From Chloromonas sp. AAM2 (taxonomy: Eukaryota > Chlorophyta > Chlorophyceae > Chlamydomonadales > Chlamydomonadaceae): 64,000 bases of DNA. Position numbers and translations under genes: made by a program. The DNA is taken from contig QAXH01005956.1 of the NCBI GenBank assembly GCA_004335635.1, positions 1 through 64,000 of the forward strand. The letters are read 5' to 3'. Numbering within the stretch: the stretch's first letter is position 1; each line of letters starts with the position of its first letter. Below are positions 1 through 12,235 of the stretch, piece by piece. The notes under the pieces are model-generated. The model worked only from the letters and a program-made list of their open reading frames with translations. It did not search any database and was not told the DNA's origin.

Positions 1-591
1 GAGGAAGAAGTGCTGTGTGAAGCGCTTGCGTGAGGCCAGCATGCGACCCTGGTTGGGACGGAGCCAGGGAGCGGACCGCGGATACCTGGCGGGCAGGACG
101 CACACGGGAGAGAAACTGTGTGTGTATGCGTGTGTTGATACACATCGGAAGCGGTTTCAACGGCGTGCATGCAATAGTGTCAACAAATGCTGGGGACAAA
201 CCTGAGGCCCGCAGCGACATGTACGTGTGTGTACATGTTTTGTGGGATGGTGAGGTGAATTGAGCTTGGTTGACAAGTACCGTCGCCTTGCCCTGGTGCC
301 TTGCACAGCTCAACAAGATCTGTACCTGTCAGCGCGTGTTCACTGCGCCACACTGGAGATAACTTGCGGGCATGCTGAGTGTGCGATGATTCAGCCAAAC
401 ACCAGCCAACCCTAGTCAGAATGAGCTAGTTTAACCCGGTAGCCACCTCCCCACCGGGGACCATCTGTTCTGGCTTTCTGCCTCTTCCAATCAACGCTGA
501 AAAGCCCGTTCCTATTGCAGAATTTCAAACATGGTCAGCGGAATTATGAGTGAGTGAGTGAGTTAGTGAGTAACGGTGTGATGCCCCGCAC

Positions 592-1594
592 CTTCCCTGC
601 ATCTCCTGGTCCACGCTGAACTGGGTATCCGGCGCCTTGTACTGCCAGCGCTCAGCACACCCCTCGTACTCAACCACCTGTCAAATTGCAGGCAGGCATG
701 TAGAAGCAAGGAGGCTAGGGTTGAGCTTGAACTTGGGTTTGCTGACAGATACAGTGACAGGCTGGAGCCGCAAGAGATCTATGATTGCTGCGTGCTTTGC
801 ACATGGTGGTGCATGCTGTCCAAGGGAACCATACTCAAGCCACCCGCAGTGAGCATGTGATGGGCTGGGACTTGAGCAGCGTGACACATGTGCCGGCAAA
901 CCAGCCAAACAGACTGGTAGCGTCCCTGATCATAACCCGGGTGCGGGAGAGATGACTTGTGCCCACAGTCCCAACAGTCACTTCAACAAGTAGACACCTA
1001 CCACCACATCAGCGCTGGCAGAACTCGCCAAACTGAGCAAGTGTGCTGGCACTGGGCGCTTGAGGCGGTGCCCATTGCCTCCCTGGTGTAAGCAGACGTG
1101 CAAGTACAGCTCAGCAACACCACACCACCACCACCAGCACCACACAACCGCACCACCACCTCGAGAAACCCACCTCTCCCGGCTGTGTGGGGAAGTCCTG
1201 CAGCACGGAGAATCCGTCCAGCAGCTGCAGCGCCAGGCCGTCCGGCAGCACATAGCGTGCCATGGCGGCGTGCCACAGCGCCCGCAGCGCCCCGGGCTCG
1301 ATCTCATCAACCAACCGTACACGCGCCCTGGGAGGCACGCGCGCCAGACGCACCCACACCTGAGGCAACAGAGACGCGAGCGTACGGGGCATGTTCTGGC
1401 CGCCCGCCTACTGAATGATCGAGCAACGTGCAGAATCAGTGGGGCAGCTTGATTGGTCAAGGGCCCCCCTCCCCTCGTGCCCGGGGCGTTGGGACTGCTG
1501 CAGTACGCGCCTCTGTGGCAACTGCTGCTCCTGACCGGCACTGCTGCCAGGCGGTGTGCATTGTGTCCGCTACAGCACAGCTTGATCTTAGTTC

Positions 1595-1625
<31 letters not shown>

Positions 1626-2490
1626 GCAGCAGCAGCTCCACCTATGGTGCATGACTCACGTGCCCTGCGTGCATTGTGCAACATGGACATAACACGGCCG
1701 CAGACCCAGGCGCCCACCTCTGCAAACGAGTTGTATCCTTCCTGTTGCATGGGCCTCAGGTCATCAAGCACGCTGATGAGTGCAGCGGCCTCCTCCACAC
1801 GATCATCAACCTGCGCACGCCACACAAGAGGGATCATACAAGAGGGATCACACACGAGTGTCCCATACAGCAGCGGGTGTTCACAGAGGAGCCATACAGC
1901 CAGCAACCCCAGTGCAACAATGCGCAATAACGACTTTCAATTGGTTTGGACTTCAGGCTGGCCCTTGGCAATGCTGTGACAAAAGAGTGCCTCGCGCAGT
2001 AGCGAATGTTGACCATTCGGGAAGCCGGACAGCTACCGTGCTGTGCTAGCCACATAATGCGCAATCATGCCTTTCAGTTGGTTTTGGCCTTTGCCTGGTA
2101 TTGGCATAACTTGGTGTGGTTATTGAAACTGACAGGGTTAGGCAAGGTCATCCAAGCCGAGCCATGACATCACTGAACTGACCCTGGGACTATGTATTGT
2201 CACAACATGCAGTGCCTGAACGAGAGGAGCAGCAGCTACCAGGCCTGTACAATGGCATGACAGACCAGGCACGGTAAGTTTGGGCTTGCGACAGGTACCA
2301 GCCTGTCATGGCGTGCCATGCAAGAATCGGGCAGAGAAAGTGGATTACGCACCTCCTCGGGTGTGAGAAGAGTGAGGTCCTCTGGCCCCTGCTCTGCATC
2401 TCCTAGCTCCTCCCACCAGTAAGGGTTCCCACCCAGATTCATGGGCAGACCAGCCACGCGTTCAATGTCAGGTTCATTCTCCATTGCCAT
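592..2490 (-). CDS. Multi-exon gene of unknown function (partial model)
   Basis: I do not recognise this protein. Five minus-strand exons join in frame between good splice sites: 2353-2490 (from ATG at 2490, MAMENEPDIERV; the frame stays open up to 2871, so the start is uncertain), 1718-1810, 1174-1359, 1002-1082 and, less surely, 592-641. The product begins acidic and includes GGNPYWWEELG, then VDDRVEEAAALISVLDDL and RVPPRARVRLVDEI, a helical, Arg/Leu-rich stretch without transmembrane segments. Exon phases are 0/0/0/0, which supports the chain. The 592-641 exon (YKAPDTQFSVDQEMQG) would be followed by more exons to the left, possibly outside the window, so the C-terminus is missing. The first exon contains one arm of an inverted repeat (2446-2487/2537-2578). 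Being a real gene is an inference from the phase-compatible splice sites; no function is proposed. Confidence 0.5.
1592..1637 (+). repeat. (CAA)n/(CAG)n trinucleotide repeat
   Basis: About ten CAA followed by four CAG units, in the minus-strand gene's intron between the exons at 1174-1359 and 1718-1810. Simple trinucleotide slippage tract. Confidence 0.95.
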
Positions 2491-2578
2491 AGGGCGGCCT
2501 GGCCTGCTGCTTCGGCACACCATGTGTCGCTCTGTGCCAATGGAGGATGAACGTGACACTGAACGCGTGGCTGGTCTG
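2446..2578. repeat. Inverted repeat duplicating a coding exon segment
   Basis: Arm 2446-2487 and arm 2537-2578 are reverse complements over about 42 bases with roughly four mismatches, separated by about 49 bases. The left arm is the coding sequence for MENEPDIERVAGL on the minus strand; the right arm read on the plus strand gives MEDERDTERVAGL. A transcript of the region could fold into a long hairpin. Confidence 0.85.
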
Positions 2579-2871
2579 TCCAGAGCTTGCGATGGGCTTT
2601 GCATGCAGCTGCTGTGTGCTGCCCTCCCAGTCCGGCATGGGGTGGCATGTTGTGTGCGACAGGTGGCTGTCCTACTGAAAGTTGCTGACGAGGCGCAGCC
2701 CGGCCCTTGAACGCATGCTGTCACCAGCAGCCCTGACTCAGCCTTGCTGCATGACGGCGGGGGCTGGAGCCACCAGTGCCGGCGCGAGGGGATGCGTCGC
2801 GTGATCGGCGCAGGGGCATGCAGCAGCTGTCCATGGCTGGCGGAACACTGCTGCATGATTGACTTTCTCAA

Positions 2872-3751
2872 ACTGCGTAATCGTCCGGATTGATCGAAAA
2901 AGTCAAACCTGCCACCCTGATGACATCCGACGAAAACGGGCTTTCATACATGTACACTCATACACAGTTGATGAAACTGGTGCCCTGCTGTGACTGCAGG
3001 GAGGTGGACACGGAGCTTGTAACTTCCGCACCCCTGTGATCAGCCACAAAGCTTGTGTCAGACCTGCCGAAGTTTGGCCAAACATGCCACACAGCCATTC
3101 GCAAGTCCCCCGTACTCACAACAAGATAAAGGCAATGAAGGTAGTGCCTGCGATATGTGACGGGTTTGCCCTAATTGCTCTGAAGTGCAGTCAATTCAGA
3201 TGTCCAATCTCAGGTTCCGGGAATCGTGTTACAAATATCACGGATGTCACGGAACACGGAACCAGTATGTCTTCAGGGCAGATGGCCTACCTCTAGTAGA
3301 ACTCATGATGCGGGCACTGCCTAGCAACTACTGATGAGCCTGCGTGTCAAGCCATGCTTTGGCACAGATTCTGGACATAATTCCCAGCGTCACGTAATCA
3401 AGAACGTCCAGGGGCACAACAACGGCTGTACCAGCATCATCGTGTTCAAGGCTTGTTTCCAACTGTTGTCAGAATGTGTACAAACAGGAGTTGGGTTAGT
3501 GCTCGCTTAGTCTGATCTACCTCAAACAACGCAGTTGTTAACAACCGACCTAATCAGCTTGAATACACACATAGGCTGGGCCCTGCTCAATTGATGCAAT
3601 CTTGGTCAACAATCTCCAGTCAACAATCAATGGTTGCGTCACACTTGCGTTGTTTGCGATTACTCATCAACCTGCCTGCGTACGCCATCAGCAGCGAATT
3701 GATTACAATTCAGCCTGCAACAGGCTTTGAACCTCCAGCGAGTCCTTCACA
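2872..3751. other. Intergenic spacer
   Basis: Between the 5' side of the minus-strand unknown gene and the plus-strand kinase-like gene. I see no exon chain, RNA gene or clear repeat here; it presumably holds the two divergent promoters. Confidence 0.5.
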
Positions 3752-6700
3752 ATGCGAACCTTGGGCGCCCCCGGTTTGCAGGGCTCTGGCGTAGAGCATC
3801 GCTTGTCCCGTTCTGCCAGGCGTCACGCACGTCTAATTCATGCTACACCAGAGCTGAGACTGCCACGCCCTGCGCCTTGGGCGCCATCTCCACAACAGCC
3901 ATCGCTTTTACACCCATGCTGTGTACGTGGCACAGTCAATGGCGGGCCCTTGGATGGTGAAGAAGGCGGCAGCGACCAGGATATCGATACATTGGCCAAG
4001 ATGCTAAGCCAGCAGGCCGCCAAGCTTCGGGAGAGCATGTCCGAGGAGGACATTTCAGAAATACTTGAAGTGGAGGCACGTGAGCAAGTGGTCTTCCAAC
4101 AAGTGGCTGCAAGGATGGGGCCGCAGCTGGTAAGTAGAGGCAGTGTGATGACATGTGAATGCATAGTGTGCACGCAGCCTATCATGCTGGCATGCATGCA
4201 CCGCGTTGAAGCGGTACAAAAGATGGTGCAAAACAGCAGATCCAGCCGTGTAGTTGGGAATGGACACATTGCATGCGGGAGTGGATGACCTGATGGTTTG
4301 GTGCATGCCAAGCCAGTGGCAATTCCTGCACTGTGCAGACCGCCTTAACCTTGACCATGTAGTCCATGCATCAAATGCCGATATCAGCAAGCTTACGTCA
4401 AAGCATAGGTTTTTGTGTTGTTGTTCAGCAAAGATTAGGGAAGGCAGCCAAAGTCAGCCGCTGGCGAAGAGGCCAAAGGGCAGAAGTTAGGCAGAACCAA
4501 TCAGGCAAGCCGTGCAGGTGCTGCTGATCTGCCTTGTGCCCTAATACCCCACACAACCCATATGCTGGCTGCGTTGCTGTGAGACAGACTGCTGAGCTGG
4601 AGCAGCGTGTGATGGCGGAGGTGGGCGACGGCGGGTTCACCAGCGATGACTTTGAGATCCTCTCGCGCCTGGGACGGATCAGTGTGGCGCCCGTGAGTGC
4701 GTGCGTGGCACACCGGAGGGGCGGGGGGGACAGTACCAGATTCAGGCAGGGTCGGGGAGGCAGTGGCAGCTTCAGGGGAACTAAGGGAGGCACAAAGGAG
4801 GGTGGCAGTAAAGGCAGGCCCCAGGGGACAAGGGTGTCCCTTGCATAAGCGAGGAATTTGATAGTGAACAGAGGCGGAGCAGAGGTGGGCACTGTCCAGC
4901 CGGATTGTCAGGGCATTGGGATCAGTGGCAGAGGAGTGCGCCGCTGGCAGCATCCTGTTGCCATGGATTGCAATCATGCCAAGGCACTGCCGGTGAACCC
5001 AGCTAAAGCCCTTCATAAAGTGAACTGTCTTCTTTTCCCAGCGATTGATTGTACGGTCTCTGGGGCATGCCTATGCCATTGCCGCCAAGAAACTGGGCTG
5101 ATCCCGGTATCGGTCGAAAGGCTTGTTCCCACCCCCTGTTCTTCCCCAGAAAGTTCTCGCTGCCCGGCTAGTTCCTGAACTCCTTCCGGAGTAGTTCCTT
5201 GCTCTTGCATGTAACATTTTACTTCTAAAGCCCGGCCACCAGTGATCGCTGCGGAAGTCGTTCAGCACTGAGCCAAACCCAGTGTCCTTCCATTGGCTGC
5301 TTTTGCAGGCGTCTGGCCCCACTGCCGGCTCCCCGCCCCGCACCGCTGTCATTGCGTACGTGGCCCGCTACATAGCGCGTATGGCGTACTCAATGCCCGT
5401 CACAACGCTCATCAAGGTACCGCCTGGATGAGGTAGTCTGGCCACTTGATCACACTAAGTTATAGAGCTGCAGCTACACGCCTCACATGGGACTGTTGTA
5501 TTGGAACAGGCAGAACTTGTGTCAGGAGAGCATCCCAGATTGCCCGTGGGCGCCTTGCATTAATGTTAGTACTGCTACACACTAACCCTTGGCCCCACCT
5601 GGACCAACCCTCTCTGCATGGGTACCAGACTTGAAATCTTTAGATATTGAGCAATCTGGGGCTGCTTGAGCGGCCACCGCCTGTTCCATCAGAACGCTGA
5701 GATACAAATCACACAGCAGAAAGCTTGTGCTGCTGTTGCTGCATGTGCGCGCATATTGGCAAGAACCTGTGCCTGTTAGCATGCATGTTATAAAGTGCAC
5801 AGGTCTTGACTTGACAACCGAGGTTGTGTACGACCTTGTGTTCGAAGTTATACCGAGATTATCCACCATAGACTGACCTTCAGTCCCTTCCCAAATTCCC
5901 CAATGACTGGCCACAGACACAGGTCTTATCGCCACTCCATGTCTTTTACCGTGACAACTGTCACTCCTCACTGTATGGATGTAGGAGTACCTTCCTGTCG
6001 CCAAGTCAGTTGCGTTCAACGAGCTGCTGTTGCTGCAGCACCTGTGTGGGCTGCCAGAGGACAAGTACCAGGTGGGCCAGGAGCCAGGTTTGAGCCAGGC
6101 TCTTTGCCTATCACACCCAAGCTCTGGGCGCTGTTGATCAATCAAGACGCATCAGCCACAGTCGCCATGCAGATAAGATCGTAGCAGGCAGCAGCCCGAG
6201 TCCATGATCACAATGGCCGCAGTAGAGGGTCATTCTTGGCGTTGACGTCGTCAATGCACAGACTGAATGAGTTGCTGTTGACCCTGCGTTGTCACTGGAG
6301 CATGCAAACTGCAGAAGCAGAGTGGTTGACTTTGGGGTAGGGTAGGACAGTGCCAAGAGGAGCCAGGGAGAACCTGGGAATGTGTAGGCGCTAATGGCAT
6401 GTAATGATATTGATGTCTCAAACTAGTTACCAGAGACGAATGGCCGCACCACTTCCGCGCCATGTCCAGGGCCACGTCCAGGGCATTGCATGTGCAGCTT
6501 GTTGTGGGATCAGCGTCACAACCAACCATGCCACACGTTTATAACCCATTTGCCTTTGTAGCATTGGCAGCTTCTGGGCTGTAGCATTTACATACGTAGC
6601 ATTTCCCTCTGCAGCTTCACCGTGGCCTATCATCTATGATCGTACAATTTTTTCTCTTCTACCTTTACTCGAAACAGATGACTAATCTACACACGTGCAT

Positions 6701-9700
6701 GTGTCTGTATGTTCAGGCTGCCGTGAGCCGGGTCGGAGTGAGCAGCCCGCCCGTAGTGCCACTGCTGGGTGAGTGCACAAGCAGCCTGGGTGGTGGGTTG
6801 CTTAGTCTGTGCACGTGCGTTGTAGCTCTGCAACAGCCAGGCAGCACCAGGAGGCACGCAGACCATGTGACACGGCACGTAACCACCGGTATACTACGCA
6901 GCCGCTGGTCACTTTGCCGGTCCACGGCTGACGTCCCCAGGAGGTCCAGGCTTGTGCACGACCCTTGGCAGCTGGTCGGCTCCCTCTGTTCGCTGTCCTG
7001 CCACCATGGCTGCCTTGCTCAACTGTCATGAAACGATTCTACGTGCGTCAAATGCCAGTGCGGCCCTGCCAGGTGGACCGTTTTCAAAATCTTTTCTGTG
7101 TTGTTAATAGGAAACCGGCCATGTATACGCCAATGTATGCTTCCACCCACCATGTAGATCACTTGACCCCCGATGCATCTCGCCCGCAGGCTACTTCATG
7201 TCCGCCCCGAGTGAGGACGCATATGCAGAGCTGGGCTCCGCCCCCGGCCCGTACCCTTCCTCGCAGGGCCAGGGCCAGGGCGGCCTGCCGGGCGCTGCCA
7301 TGTTGGATCCAGGGGAGGAGGACTCCCTGTGGCTGGTCTACAAGTGGGAGGGGCTCCGGCCACTCAACCTGTACATGGACGCGGGGCCCCCGCAGCCACA
7401 GGGAGGCTTCTTCAAGAGCAAGTGGGTGTATGAAGGCATTGTGCGAGCTTAAGAGCTTTGTGGGCTTGGATACCTTACTGCTCCAAAGCAGCTTACGGAT
7501 TTGACTGAGCTGAAAACTGGGCCAAATAAATCTTGGAACGAGAGCGGCGTGGGGCGCTGAGATTGACTGTGCAAACGCGGCTCAAGCGTGAAAGCTGGGG
7601 GATCTGTACAGGACCGAGCGGGAATGAGAACCGAATCCCTGGGCGTCATGGCTGTGTGTCACACATTAGCATGAGGGAGGGAGGGGAAAGCAAGGGGTGA
7701 TGGGAGAGCAAGGGGTGATGGGAGAGCAAGGGGTGATGGGAAAGCAAGGGGTGATGGGAAAGCAAGGGCCCACATGCATTGCATGTGACCACCGTCAAGC
7801 CATGCCTCACAGGCATCCACGTGACGTCCCTCCCTGTGCCCGGGTGCGCAGAGAAACGGCCGCCGCCGAGGCCTGGTCGCGCCGCATGGACATGTTGCGT
7901 GCTCTAGCGCGGGGTCTGCTGACGGCCATTGACTTCATCCACAGCGGGGACGTGGTGCACGGGGCGCTGAGCAGCGGGAGCGTGCTCATGAACACATCGG
8001 AGGATTTGAACAGACCGGATGAAGAATTAGTGGTCAAGATCGACGGGTTCGGGTTCGGAAAATGGTGAGTTGTTGGGGACATCAGGCCTGCTTGGAGGGT
8101 GTTTTCTGTGGGACGTGAGGGTTGTTCGACTGGGCATGGAAAGTCTGGTGCCCAGTCAAAGTGGTGGGTGGGTGACCCTGTCCTGTTTGGGACACTATGT
8201 TTTCGGGTTGCAGAGGGGTTGTTTGACCTGACCTGGTGCGTGTTTTGTTTTCAAGGTAACCCTCAGTTGTGTACGCTGCTGCTTCAGTTCTGTACGGGGG
8301 GAACAGCACACGTATGTCTTAGTTGTTGCAGGATCATGTCGACTGCGTCGGAGGAAGGAGGGGGGGGCAGTTTGTAATGTTGCCCCTATCACAAACAGCC
8401 GCATGCATACAGTCGGTCAGACATACCCACCCCTTGATATCATCAATGGTCATTTTCTCTCATCAGCCGCAGGAGGGGGAGTTTCCAAAAACAAAAAACC
8501 TGATGCATGATCAGTTGTCTGGCTTGATCAGACTGGGCCAGAGTTGGGAGCTTGTATTCATTGGGGTGGTGCCTCTTCAGTGCTGACAGTGGGGGCCACT
8601 GACTTCCTTGATGGAGCGACTAGTGTCTAGTGACAAAACAGCTTTTCCAGCCGTATTGAATTGAATATGATTACAGCAGAGTCTGCAAGACGATTGACTG
8701 AGGATGCCAGACGGTTTTGGTTGGGTGTCCATGCAGGTTCTCCGCATCTGCCAAGGGCGCAACAAATCAGCCCTTGCAGCAATTGGGGGCCGCCGACACA
8801 ACAGGTCAGCAAGCAAAGGGGGGCAGGAGCACACGGAGCTGGGCACAGTAGGGGTTGGAAGCATTGCATTATTGAGTTGGGATGACGCCTGTTGCGCCGG
8901 TCGCCACAAACCCTTGCTTCTACTCGCATCTGGTGTTTGAGCCAACCTTTGCCATGCTAACCATGAGCTCTATGATTAGGTGACTCACACCTAGTCAGAC
9001 GATACGAACACACCAGTCGCACACCAGCCTGTACCGCTTCTCCTAAGCATTGCCCTGTTAAAACTTTCCCCGCATTCAAAAGCAGGTTGTGCTTTTGTGT
9101 TCAGCGTACGGTCCGGTCATGTTGGACGCAGCTCTCGAGGAGGGCAAGCGAGCAGACCTGCAGGTGGGGAGCAGGCCGAGAGTTCCTTCGCTTTCTGTCA
9201 GTTTTCCCCTTTTTCCCCCGGTGTGCTTTCCCCTCAAACGCCACACCAACAAAACGAACCCTTGGGTGCTAGGCCATTGTGACCGGATGTTGGAGTGCTG
9301 GGGTCGGACAGGGGCAGGACAGGCGCAGGGTGACCTGGAACCAGCCACTGTGTGTACAGGAGCAGGGCGGTGTGGAGCAGCTGGGCTGGGAGTGCAATGC
9401 AGAACGTTGGCCCGGACGCACATCATAGACACCCACCGGTGCACCGCTTCAGCGATCAGTGCCCATCCGGAGGTTTGCGAACCCAGTCACACAGAGCCTG
9501 TGTATGTATGAAAGAATGTCTGGTGGGCCGGACGCAGCACACTGTTGCACTGCCTGGGTGGCAACTTCTTGACATGCAGTTCTTCAACCATCCATCAGAG
9601 AGCAATTGAGGCAGGTTTGCGAGGAGTCGCCTCACGTGTGTGCCTCCTGGCGGGGATTGTGAACTCCAGTCACACACAGCCTTGCGTTTGTAAACCCAAC

Positions 9701-10564
9701 ACAGAGCTTCAACGTGCCTGTGCATGTGTGTGTACGTCCATGCGTGCTCTTTCAGGCCGCTGCCATGCTGCTTGCCGAGGCATTTTCTTGCTGCCTGGCT
9801 GAGGGTCCTGGGGGGCATATGACCATGACCACGGTCAGGCGGCTGCTGTTCGACTTCCAAGACAACTCGATGGCGTTCAGGGACTACTGCCTCAAGGTGT
9901 GGCCGTGCGTGCGTGAGAGACTGGGTTGATGTAGGCGTGGGTGGGTGTGGCTGTTGTGGGTGGCTTGGTCGCAAGACGGGTTGCTGGGTGTGCTCCCACA
10001 CACCTGATCTGCACCGCAGCATGCACGGTTTTCCCCCTGTGCGGGTGGGTGTGAGACTGGTTTCGTTATGGGAGTGTTACATAATCAGGCAGTCATTGGG
10101 TGGGGCGGAAAGCAGTCCACTACTCACTTCTTCGCTCCTCATCATCGGAGTGGTTTTGAGTGCACTCCACCGTTTCATCCACACAAGCAGGACAGGTTAG
10201 GCTCAGAAGGACGCGGTATTGCCCGTGTGTGTGCGCCTCAACAACCAAAAAAAGGCTTGTTCTTTGTATCATCTTTGCCTGTGATGATCAAGCCACACAC
10301 AGCACATGCACAAGCCTCAAACGCTCGATCCAGCTTGAATTGTCCTCAAAATCATTTAATATGGAGGCATTCGCTCACGTGCAGTCCGCTGGATGTTCAC
10401 TGTGCGTGTGCTGTGAGCAGGATCCTGACAATCACCATGCACGGCTTGTCTCGTTCCTTGACGAGCGCCAGGGCGCGGGCTGGGCCTTCATGGACGCGCT
10501 CATGTCCGGCCAGAAGACAGGGCTGGAGCTGTCACAGCACGCATTTCTGGTGATCAGACAATGA
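3752..10564 (+). CDS. Kinase-fold protein, probable plastid-targeted pseudokinase
   Basis: Exons seen: 3752-4129, 4588-4692, 5309-5416, 5985-6071, 6717-6768, 7190-7421, 7852-8064, 9105-9163, 9756-9896 and 10421-10564 (TGA). Phases agree except between 8064 and 9105, so at least one exon there is missed. The start ATG 3752 opens an Arg/Pro/Ala-rich leader almost free of acidic residues, fitting a transit peptide. Kinase N-lobe landmarks are present: TTLIKEYLP (candidate ATP-binding Lys), AFNELLLLQHL (candidate helix C Glu), and hinge LWLVYKWEGL. In the C-lobe the helix E segment LLTAIDFIHSGDVVHG leads to HGALSSGSVLM where active kinases have HRDLKxxN, so the catalytic Asp and Asn are absent; the magnesium loop reads IDGFGFGKW rather than a clean DFG. 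It is therefore probably non-catalytic. Partner and pathway cannot be told from the sequence. Confidence 0.75.
7689..7768 (+). repeat. 18-bp minisatellite in an intron of the kinase-like gene
   Basis: Four to five copies of an 18-base unit, gcaaggggtgatgggaga with an a/g variant, lie in the intron 7422-7851. On paper it translates as repeated MGEQGV/MGKQGV, but it lies inside an intron and is not taken as coding. Confidence 0.9.
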
Positions 10565-12235
10565 CCGCACACCAAGAGACACTGGAAGTGGCCGGCTCTT
10601 GAACAAGGCGTGCCGTGCCAGAGCAGTTGCAGTTGCATGATGGTTCAGAAACGTGTACAAGGGCGGTAATACGATTGGCTGGCGCCAGAGCCCCTTGACC
10701 CATGCCCTATGCAGCATGACCGGTGCTTGGCTCAGATACTGCGTGAGTGTATAAGGGCTCAGGGACGCATGCAAGGGCGGTGAGTGAAGCCTCTCCAGCA
10801 AGTGAGCAAGTCCTTTGTGTGCGTGCACGCCCTCCTCGAAAATAGGCTCGGGGATAGATCGGACCTGACGGATGTCATGCCGGTAATTATGCCCCTCCAA
10901 TGTTGCTTTGCTGTGGGAATGTACACATGCATTCTGTGTGCGCTGTGTGGATTATACAGTTGTGACAAATACCACGTGACATTTGAACACGTGGCCTGGT
11001 ATATGTATGGTAGCCATTTGGAAATTCACTGTTTAGGCGATTCTGATATTTGCGTGGACCTGCTTACTCCCTCCTTGGCTGTACCCTCTGTCTGTATGGA
11101 ACGTTGCAGCAACAGCAATCCACCAACCAGCAGCTGATCCTCGCAGTTCCTGGGCCTAAGCTGCTGATGTGTAGGTTGCAGGGGGCTAAGCTGCCGATGT
11201 GATAATTTCAGAGTGTCTACAGCATTTTCAAGTTCCAACAGCTACAGTCTGTGTGGCAGCAGGCGGGTAGGCAGCCACAAGGTGTGGGGGAACAACATCA
11301 GTGCGGAGAATCCTGAAGTGATATGACCTGCAGCCTAGGTGCCAGTGCTCCTGTCCGCGCCCTGCTCTTTGGCCCCTGTTGCAGTTTGGCTGTCCCTGAT
11401 CTCTGACGTTCCGCCCTGTTGCCTCTGCCTAGACGTGACCGACTAGGCCTCCTGGCCCTTCTTGCGTCCCTTTCTCTGGTCTTTGGCCTTGACTTCGGCG
11501 GCTCTGTCCTGTTTTGCTTTGGGTCCCTGTCTTGCCTGCTTTCTCTCCGGTTTCCGTTTTGCTTTCTTGCTCAGGGTAGGTCAGAGCGGTGCCCATCCCA
11601 TTCCGTGTCCTCTGACGGCTTCCCTGGTGTAAATACATATACATATATATACATACATATATATATGTATATGTATATGTTTATATATATGAGACCTGGG
11701 CAGATAGCTGGACCTCCATTCTTCTGAAGCAAGGAGCAAGCATACTGGGCACGCATGGTTGGGGTTCCTATGACTGGTTTCAACCATCAGTGAAGACCTG
11801 ATGCCTTGGCAAAACAGTTGATTGGTTTTGATTGTGATCCTTCCATGGCACAGATGATGATTGAACCAAGAGGCAAGTGAATCACCCAATTGAGTTGCAA
11901 GACGTTAGGCCAATGGTCTTGACTGGTGTGAACCCTTCGCTGTAGATTCCATGTGTTGAAATTTCCATCCGAATTGTGACTGCGTCATCAGCAGCACTAT
12001 CAAACCATACGGACAGCCACAATGACAGTTTACTACCCATCACTCTGTGTCACATAACACTCGATGACGATGCTCGCGATTGGGAGAGGTTGGCCACTGC
12101 TTTGGGCTATTCCATAGGTCCATGGCTACGGCTACTTCACAAACATCACCAAGTTATCCAACCAAGACAACGGACGCGTAGGTTTGTTGTCCATTCAGGG
12201 TTGTTTTCCACTCACGGCGTTCTCGCCATAAACAG
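10565..12235. other. Spacer with AT-rich microsatellite
   Basis: Between the kinase-like gene and the first exon found of the F-box-like gene. It contains an alternating TA/CATA tract at about 11631-11690. The missing 5' exon(s) of the downstream gene should lie here or just upstream of 12236, but I could not fix them. No RNA gene or coding chain was seen. Confidence 0.5.

Noticed and set aside
7697..8068. Plus-strand ORF starting with MGEQGV repeats
   Set aside because: The repeat lies in an intron; the kinase exon starts at 7852 in this frame after a clear acceptor.
11419..11727. Leu/Phe-rich ORF that could look like a membrane protein
   Set aside because: Its end is read from an AT microsatellite, the opposite strand is equally open, and no splice context supports it.
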